A stretch of DNA of 10,394 nucleotides from NCBI GenBank assembly GCA_030450655.1, contig JAKDIE010000022.1, positions 1 through 10,394 of the forward strand, read 5' to 3'. A program made the position numbers and the translations under genes. Below are positions 7,459 through 10,394 of this stretch, piece by piece. Numbering within the stretch: position 1 is the stretch's first letter; each line of letters begins with the position of its first letter. A model generated the notes under the pieces. The model was not told the origin of the DNA and did not search any database. It was given only the letters and a program-made list of their open reading frames with translations. Source of the DNA: Ruaniaceae bacterium (GTDB lineage: Bacteria; Actinomycetota; Actinomycetes; Actinomycetales; Actinomycetaceae).

Positions 7459-7869
7459 TCAAGTTCCACTGGTGCGCTCAACCGGGTCGATGACTTGGAG
7501 CCCTAGGTGAACGGCGACTGTCTTCATCGTCGAGTCATGCGTGGCGACCGTAACAAGGTCGCCCACGAGCAGAGCCGCCGCCAGGTGCAGCGCATCGAGA
7601 GTCTTGATCTGGCGTTCGATTGACTCGGCGACCCTGTGGGTTTCGCGGGTGATGTCGAGCATTCCCACACGATCGAGGAGCGGCGCACCATCCGATAGGG
7701 GCCGGCCATCTCGCCGCAGGATGCGAATGACCTCAGTGCGCAGAAGGCGGGACGAAAGGAATGTTGTCCTCGGCCGCCCCATCCATGCCTGGAGGCGCTC
7801 GCGTTCGGGCACGTCAAGGATCGTGCGCAGTGCTACCGAGGAGTCAAGATAGATGAGTTCCTCCGCCAT
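7459..7869 (-). CDS. VapC-type PIN-domain ribonuclease toxin
   Basis: A 136-residue PIN-domain protein on the minus strand. The conserved acidic residues that bind Mg2+/Mn2+ are present: Asp9 in IYLDSSVAL, Glu46 in RTEVIR, Asp92 in KTLDALHLAAAL, and Asp112 in ATHDSTM. VapC toxins cleave tRNAs or rRNA and are inhibited by a partner antitoxin. Its ATG lies 3 bp after the antitoxin stop, with a GGGGAG Shine-Dalgarno inside the antitoxin's last codons, so the pair is co-transcribed and co-translated. Length is normal and the catalytic set complete, so the toxin is probably functional. It converges on the pdxT relic, whose stop is 15 bp from the toxin stop. The module interrupts the plus-strand pdx locus. 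Confidence 0.93.
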   Translation of the reverse strand: MAEELIYLDSSVALRTILDVPERERLQAWMGRPRTTFLSSRLLRTEVIRILRRDGRPLSDGAPLLDRVGMLDITRETHRVAESIERQIKTLDALHLAAALLVGDLVTVATHDSTMKTVAVHLGLQVIDPVERTSGT

Positions 7870-7872
7870 TGG

Positions 7873-8151
7873 TTAGTGCTCCCCGCGCATCTCGCGAAGT
7901 AGTGTCTCAACCTGGGCATCCGTGTATGACCGCCCGCCGGGGTGGTGTGGCCAGGGCGTAGGAGCGAACGCCGGTGGCGCGTACCGGCCCTCTCGCTCGA
8001 GCCGTTCGAGAGTCGAATCCCGATCGAGAACGGCACTGACGCGCCAACGCGGAATGCCCCTCTCGGTGACGACGAGATCGTCAGTTTCGGTGACTTGGCT
8101 CAGCACGGCGGCTGTGCGCTGGTTGAGTTCCCTCTTTGTGATGTTGCCCAT
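7873..8151 (-). CDS. Phd/YefM-type antitoxin (VapB role) for the PIN toxin
   Basis: A 92-residue protein beginning MGNITKRELNQRTAAVLSQV, with LVVTERGIPRWRVSAV at 26-41. This is the Phd/YefM fold: N-terminal DNA-binding and dimerisation with the typical TxRGxPxxxV strand. The C-terminal third (about 57-92, from PPAFAPTPWP to LLREMRGEH) is proline-rich, then helical, and would be the unfolded part that binds the toxin. Antitoxins of this family repress their own operon by binding upstream palindromes. ATG is at 8151-8149, six bases from a TACAAT box, so the message is probably leaderless. It is the first gene of a two-gene minus-strand operon with the PIN toxin. Confidence is high from fold signature and gene order. 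Confidence 0.9.
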   Translation of the reverse strand: MGNITKRELNQRTAAVLSQVTETDDLVVTERGIPRWRVSAVLDRDSTLERLEREGRYAPPAFAPTPWPHHPGGRSYTDAQVETLLREMRGEH

Positions 8152-8157
8152 TCGGCA

Positions 8158-8163
8158 ATTGTA
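8158..8163 (-). promoter_or_regulatory. -10 box of the minus-strand toxin-antitoxin operon
   Basis: TACAAT on the minus strand (plus-strand ATTGTA) differs from TATAAT at one base and ends six bases before the antitoxin ATG, giving a leaderless transcript. No good -35 exists at 17-18 bp; a CTGACA is present but only 7 bp upstream. Antitoxin binding close to this box is expected for autoregulation. Confidence 0.5.
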
Positions 8164-8184
8164 CTACGTTTGTCAGACATGCGA

Positions 8185-8260
8185 CTAGGGTGAATGTGCG
8201 CCGCCGCATGCTCTGAGCCATGGCCGGTGGTCGCTGAACCTGGAACGTCGCGACTACCCT
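8185..8260 (+). promoter_or_regulatory. candidate promoter region for intact pdxT
   Basis: Two possible -10 boxes precede intact pdxT. TAGGGT (8186-8191) sits in the context ACTAGGGTGAAT, nearly the same as the boxes upstream of pdxS and the HipB-like gene. TACCCT (8255-8260) would give a leader of about 17 nt. Neither has a convincing -35. Because vapBC runs against pdxT, a local promoter is needed unless transcription reads through from mazF. Confidence 0.3.
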
Positions 8261-8283
8261 GGACGAGTGGAAAAGTTGAGCTC

Positions 8284-8853
8284 ATGAGGGCCGGGGTTCT
8301 CGCACTGCAAGGCGATGTGCGCGAGCATGCCGCGGCGCTGGAGGCGTGTGGTGCCGAGGTTGTTCGAGTCCGACGGCGCTCCGAGCTGGACGCTGTTGAT
8401 GCACTGGTCCTCCCCGGCGGGGAGTCGAGCACGATCGACAAGCTGCTGCGCGCCTTCGACCTGCGGGAGCCGCTGATCGCGCGGATCGAGGCGGGGCTGC
8501 CCGTGCTCGGCTCGTGCGCGGGGATGATCCTTCTGGCGCGCGATCTCGGGGACGGCATCGACGGCCAGCAGACCCTCGGCGCGATCCCCATGACCGTGCG
8601 GCGCAACGCGTTTGGGCGGCAGGTGGACTCGGCGGAGGTCTCGCTCACGTGGACCCCAGACGGCTCGCCCATGCACGCCACCTTCATCCGCGCGCCGTGG
8701 GTTGAGTCCTGGGACGACGGCGTCCAGGTGCTCGCCTCCGTGGAGGGTCACCCCGTGGCAGTGCGGCATGGCGCGCGGATCGCCACGGCCTTCCACCCCG
8801 AGATCTCGGGTGATTTGCGGGTTCACCAACTCCTCCTCGACCTGGCATCGTAG
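8284..8853 (+). CDS. pdxT: pyridoxal 5'-phosphate synthase, glutaminase subunit PdxT
   Basis: PdxT hydrolyses glutamine and channels ammonia to PdxS for PLP synthesis. The 189-residue length is normal for this class I-type amidotransferase. The catalytic triad is Cys78 in LGSCAGM and His171/Glu173 in FHPEIS; PGGESST (44-50) forms the oxyanion-side loop. ATG 8284 is chosen because [15 protein letters not shown] is the canonical PdxT start. The frame stays open upstream to 8194, but that extension has no family resemblance. The Shine-Dalgarno is weak (AAAAGTTGAG). It is separated from pdxS by mazEF, a pdxT relic and vapBC, which is unusual since the two subunits are needed in equal numbers. yebC, which often follows pdxT in actinobacteria, is not here. 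Confidence 0.98.
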   Translation: MRAGVLALQGDVREHAAALEACGAEVVRVRRRSELDAVDALVLPGGESSTIDKLLRAFDLREPLIARIEAGLPVLGSCAGMILLARDLGDGIDGQQTLGAIPMTVRRNAFGRQVDSAEVSLTWTPDGSPMHATFIRAPWVESWDDGVQVLASVEGHPVAVRHGARIATAFHPEISGDLRVHQLLLDLAS

Positions 8854-8855
8854 CC

Positions 8856-8876
8856 CCAGCGGCGGGACGGCGCTGG
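8856..8876 (+). terminator. weak hairpin after pdxT
   Basis: CCAGCG (8856-8861) and CGCTGG (8871-8876) form a 6-bp GC-rich stem with a 9-nt loop, three bases past the pdxT stop. There is no T-tract, so termination is uncertain. Confidence 0.25.
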
Positions 8877-9036
8877 CGGGCGAGACGTCCGAACGAACAG
8901 CGGCGGTTGGAGCGGGTTCTCTGCCGGCGTGACGGGCGGGCGTAACCGCGTCCCCACCCGCGCGGCGGGGCGCCATCCACAGGCGGATGCGAGGGGGCGT
9001 GCGCCGTGTGGGTGGCCGCGCATAGTCTCTCGCCAA

Positions 9037-9106
9037 GAGGTTCCGCGAACGCGGTGGGGTTAGTGACGCACAGCTGGCAATCGCCACGGCAGCGTCGCGG
9101 AACCTC
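9037..9106 (+). repeat. long perfect inverted repeat / structured leader candidate
   Basis: GAGGTTCCGCGA (9037-9048) is perfectly complementary to TCGCGGAACCTC (9095-9106), a 12-bp stem. Three further pairs form if A9049 is bulged. The 46-nt interior can fold a small hairpin, TGGC-AATC-GCCA (9075-9086). It could be a structured 5' leader of the glycosylase mRNA, a protein-binding palindrome or terminal repeats of a vanished element. It matches no riboswitch class that I recognise. Confidence 0.6.
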
Positions 9107-9177
9107 CAGATTGAGTGGTGGCGCGGATGCTACGCATACGAACCTGTGCCGCCGCCGGCAGAGAGGAGAATGGCGTG

Positions 9178-9768
9178 ATGATTCGAGACCCCTTCGCCCT
9201 GGTTGAGGGCGACGACGGCAGGCGGCGCCCCCAGTGGGCAGACAGCACGGCGATGATGCGCGAGTATTTCGACAACGAGTGGGGGCAGGAGGTGCGCGAC
9301 GAGGCAGGCGTGTTTGAGCGACTGATGCTCGAGACGTTCCAATCAGGGCTCTCGTGGGCCACGATCCTGCGCCGCAGGGACGGCTTCCGCGAGGTGTTCG
9401 AGGGCTTCGACATCGATACGCTCGCGGACTGGAGTGACGACGCCGTGGAGCGCGCCCTGACCGATGAACGCATCATCCGCAACCGCCGCAAGGTCGAAGC
9501 GACCCGGACGAACGCGCGGGCCGCCGTCGAACTGAGGAATACCTTTCCCGACGGCGTGGCGGGGCTGCTCTGGGAGTTCGCCGAACCCTCGCGAAAGGCG
9601 AAGCCGCTGGAGAAGGCGAAGCGGCTGGAAATCCCGGTGACCACGGAGCGCTCGACGGCGCTCGCCAAGGAACTCAAGGCCCGCGGCTTCACCATGGTGG
9701 GTCCAGTGAACGTGTGCGCCGCGATGTGCGCGATCGGCGCAATCCCGGTCCTCACCTACGCGACGTAA
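9178..9768 (+). CDS. DNA-3-methyladenine glycosylase I (TAG) homologue without zinc ligands
   Basis: A 196-residue base-excision-repair enzyme of the TAG/HhH-GPD superfamily. TAG removes 3-methyladenine from alkylated DNA. The core YFDNEWGQEV (30-39), LETFQSGLSWATILRRRDGF (51-70) and GFTMVGPVNV (170-179) are family signatures. Glu52 and Trp60 correspond to Glu38 and Trp46 of the E. coli enzyme. The four E. coli zinc ligands Cys4, His17, His175 and Cys179 align with Pro18, Phe31, Leu192 and Thr196, so the zinc snap is absent and the protein ends where the last ligand would be. ATG 9178 is preferred because GAGAGGAG (9161-9168) lies 9 nt upstream. The frame is open back to GTG 9115, but that extension lacks similarity. 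It may be a divergent paralogue with altered substrate range. Confidence 0.9.
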   Translation: MIRDPFALVEGDDGRRRPQWADSTAMMREYFDNEWGQEVRDEAGVFERLMLETFQSGLSWATILRRRDGFREVFEGFDIDTLADWSDDAVERALTDERIIRNRRKVEATRTNARAAVELRNTFPDGVAGLLWEFAEPSRKAKPLEKAKRLEIPVTTERSTALAKELKARGFTMVGPVNVCAAMCAIGAIPVLTYAT

Positions 9769-9820
9769 CACGAGAGCGAGGGTTGGGCCGCGCCCGATGA
9801 CGGAAGTTGCGCTCCCGCTT

Positions 9821-9863
9821 TTCGTCATCCTGCGCGAAGCGAAGCGGAGTCGCAGGACCCAGG
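9821..9863 (+). repeat. palindromic repeat element, copy 1 (left of the GIY-YIG gene)
   Basis: The element starts with TTCGTCATCCTGCGCG and ends with AGTCGCAGGACCCAG. TCCTGCG and CGCAGGA pair as a 7-bp stem within it. A GATGACG (9796-9802) upstream is complementary to CGTCATC (9823-9829) and looks like part of another copy. The element occurs again inverted at 10209-10252 and direct at 10302-10334. Confidence 0.85.
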
Positions 9864-9879
9864 CGTGAGGATTGGTGAG

Positions 9880-10173
9880 GTGAAGCGAGGAGCATACGTG
9901 TACATCCTCTCGAGCAAACGGAACGGCACCCTCTATGTGGGGGTCACCAGCGACTTGGTGACGCGGATCTACCAACATCGAGAACATCTCGTGGGTGGAT
10001 TCACGAGTAAGTACAAGGTGGACAGACTCGTCTGGTTCGGCGAATGTGGAAGCATCCTTGAAGCGATCGAGCTCGAGAAGAAGATCAAGAACAGGGCCCG
10101 CAAGTGGAAGCTCGCTCTCATCGAGGAGCTGAATCCGGAGTGGCAGGATCTTGCCGCGGATTGGGTTGAGTGA
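9880..10173 (+). CDS. small GIY-YIG domain protein (putative endonuclease)
   Basis: A 97-residue single-domain GIY-YIG protein of the COG2827/UPF0213-like type. AYVYIL (5-10) is the GIY equivalent and LYVGVTSDLVTRIYQHR (18-34) holds the YIG motif with the catalytic Arg29 and His33. EAIELEKKIKN (61-71) carries the metal-binding Glu65 candidate, and LNPEWQDL (84-91) is the usual C-terminal signature. The fold normally cuts DNA, but cellular roles of these stand-alone proteins are not settled. GTG 9880 (VKRGAYVYIL) is chosen because the family commonly starts there; GTG 9865 would add five residues with a poorer ribosome site. Codons are more A-rich than in neighbours (AAG-AAG-ATC-AAG). Palindromic repeats lie on both sides, and a 55-bp repeat overlaps its last codons, suggesting the gene and repeats belong together. 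Confidence 0.88.
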   Translation: MKRGAYVYILSSKRNGTLYVGVTSDLVTRIYQHREHLVGGFTSKYKVDRLVWFGECGSILEAIELEKKIKNRARKWKLALIEELNPEWQDLAADWVE

Positions 10174-10215
10174 GGACCCAGTCGCCACGGTTGTGTGAAG
10201 ACCTGTGACTGGGTC
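10161..10215 (+). repeat. 55-bp direct repeat, copy 1, overlapping the GIY-YIG stop
   Basis: It starts TTGGGTTGAGTGAGGACCCA and is identical to 10340-10394 over all 55 bases. Its first 13 bases are the last codons and stop of the GIY-YIG gene. It contains an inverted repeat, AGGACCCAGTC (10173-10183) with GACTGGGTCCT (10207-10217), 11-bp perfect arms and a 23-nt loop, which could also act as a terminator-like hairpin. Confidence 0.95.
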
Positions 10216-10252
10216 CTGCGACTCCGGCTACGCCTCCGCGCAGGATGACGAA
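10209..10252 (-). repeat. palindromic repeat element, copy 2 (inverted, right of the GIY-YIG gene)
   Basis: On the minus strand this reads TTCGTCATCCTGCGCG, a variable centre, then AGTCGCAGGACCCAG. The conserved ends match copy 1; the centre differs and is two bases longer (44 against 42). The two copies are therefore inverted repeats about 345 bp apart bracketing the gene. A partial further copy, GCGCGGGATGACGA, follows at 10262-10274. Confidence 0.88.
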
Positions 10253-10301
10253 GGTTAGCCAGCGCGGGATGACGAGTGTTGGGCGAGGTGGCTTTCGGTG
10301 C

Positions 10302-10334
10302 TTCGTCGTCCTGCGCGCCAGTCGCAGGACCCAG
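10302..10334 (+). repeat. palindromic repeat element, copy 3 (short-centre variant)
   Basis: Same orientation as copy 1: TTCGTCGTCCTGCGCG, a two-base centre CC, then AGTCGCAGGACCCAG. The centre is shortened compared with copies 1 and 2, and one base of the left end differs (CGTCGTC for CGTCATC). It lies six bases before the second 55-bp direct repeat. Confidence 0.85.
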
Positions 10335-10339
10335 GACGT

Positions 10340-10394
10340 TTGGGTTGAGTGAGGACCCAGTCGCCACGGTTGTGTGAAGACCTGTGACTGGGTC
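10340..10394 (+). repeat. 55-bp direct repeat, copy 2, running into the window edge
   Basis: Perfect copy of 10161-10215 at an offset of 179 bp. It carries the GIY-YIG 3'-terminal bases (TTGGGTTGAGTGA) without the gene. The window ends exactly where the measured match ends, so the repeat may be longer or part of a tandem series. Confidence 0.95.

Larger units (their letters stand above)
8854..9177. other. 324-bp non-coding gap between pdxT and the DNA glycosylase gene
   Basis: No reading frame here looks genuine; the short open frames lack ribosome binding sites and family resemblance. The gap holds the weak hairpin after pdxT and very GC-rich sequence (8930-9005). It also holds a possible -10 box, TAGTCT, at 9023-9028, and the long stem at 9037-9106. 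If TAGTCT is used, the glycosylase mRNA would have a leader of about 140 nt starting at that stem. Confidence 0.5.

Noticed and set aside
8194..8283. In-frame upstream extension of pdxT (30 residues, from ATG 8194).
   Set aside because: The extension has no family resemblance, overlaps promoter-like sequence and the canonical PdxT start is at 8284.
7382..8325. The two pdxT 5' ends as a simple target-site duplication from a recent transposition.
   Set aside because: The copies differ at 9 of 42 bases with mostly silent changes; a recent duplication would be identical, and no transposase is present.
9061..9106. ACGCACAG followed by GGCAA inside the long hairpin recalls the start of the c-di-GMP-I riboswitch.
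   Set aside because: The receptor helix sequences that should follow are absent and the flanking stem does not match the class; the resemblance is limited to a few bases.
9037..9106. tRNA or insertion-sequence ends.
   Set aside because: No T-loop or anticodon arm pattern is present, and there is no transposase frame inside or near the stem.
9115..9177. GTG start giving the DNA glycosylase 21 more residues.
   Set aside because: ATG 9178 has a good Shine-Dalgarno at normal distance and the extra residues do not resemble the family.
9821..10394. CRISPR array.
   Set aside because: Repeats are palindromic, occur in both orientations, have variable centres and irregular spacing, with no spacer-like unique segments of constant length or cas genes.

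Overview
The window looks like a chromosomal segment of a high-G+C Gram-positive bacterium (Actinomycetota, possibly close to Actinomycetaceae; genus not resolvable by eye). The reasons are strong G/C bias at third codon positions, frequent GTG starts, TAnnnT -10 elements with poor -35 boxes, apparent leaderless promoters, and pdxS/pdxT and MazF/PIN toxin proteins of actinobacterial type. It mixes housekeeping genes with small mobile or selfish modules and decayed gene pieces.

Layout. 1-976: the 3' end of an unidentified gene overlapping a polytopic membrane protein. 977-1602: a small accessory patch with a HipB-like regulator behind a palindromic operator, a hipA toxin start that stops after 14 codons, and a C-terminal scrap resembling an arginine-deiminase-type enzyme. 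1599-3092: an NhaC-family antiporter whose ATG overlaps the stop of that scrap. 3158-5724: a large unknown protein (638 aa) coupled by TGATG to a P-loop kinase of the uridine kinase/FrcK type.

5834-8853: the vitamin B6 (pyridoxal 5'-phosphate, PLP) synthase genes pdxS and pdxT, normally adjacent but here about 1.5 kb apart. A MazEF-type toxin-antitoxin pair lies directly after pdxS. It is followed, 18 bp after the mazF stop, by a 20-codon relic of a pdxT start with a strong Shine-Dalgarno sequence. A VapBC pair then lies on the opposite strand, and intact pdxT follows. Two toxin-antitoxin modules therefore sit inside one biosynthetic operon, and one of them is bracketed by two diverged copies of the pdxT 5' end.

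8854-10394: a gap with a 12-bp perfect stem, then a DNA-3-methyladenine glycosylase I homologue lacking all four zinc ligands, then a small GIY-YIG nuclease-domain gene embedded in palindromic repeats in both orientations and in a 55-bp perfect direct repeat that reaches the window edge. The GIY-YIG gene with its palindromes is the best candidate here for a mobile or repeat-maintenance system. The split pdxST locus is the best-supported evolutionary anomaly.
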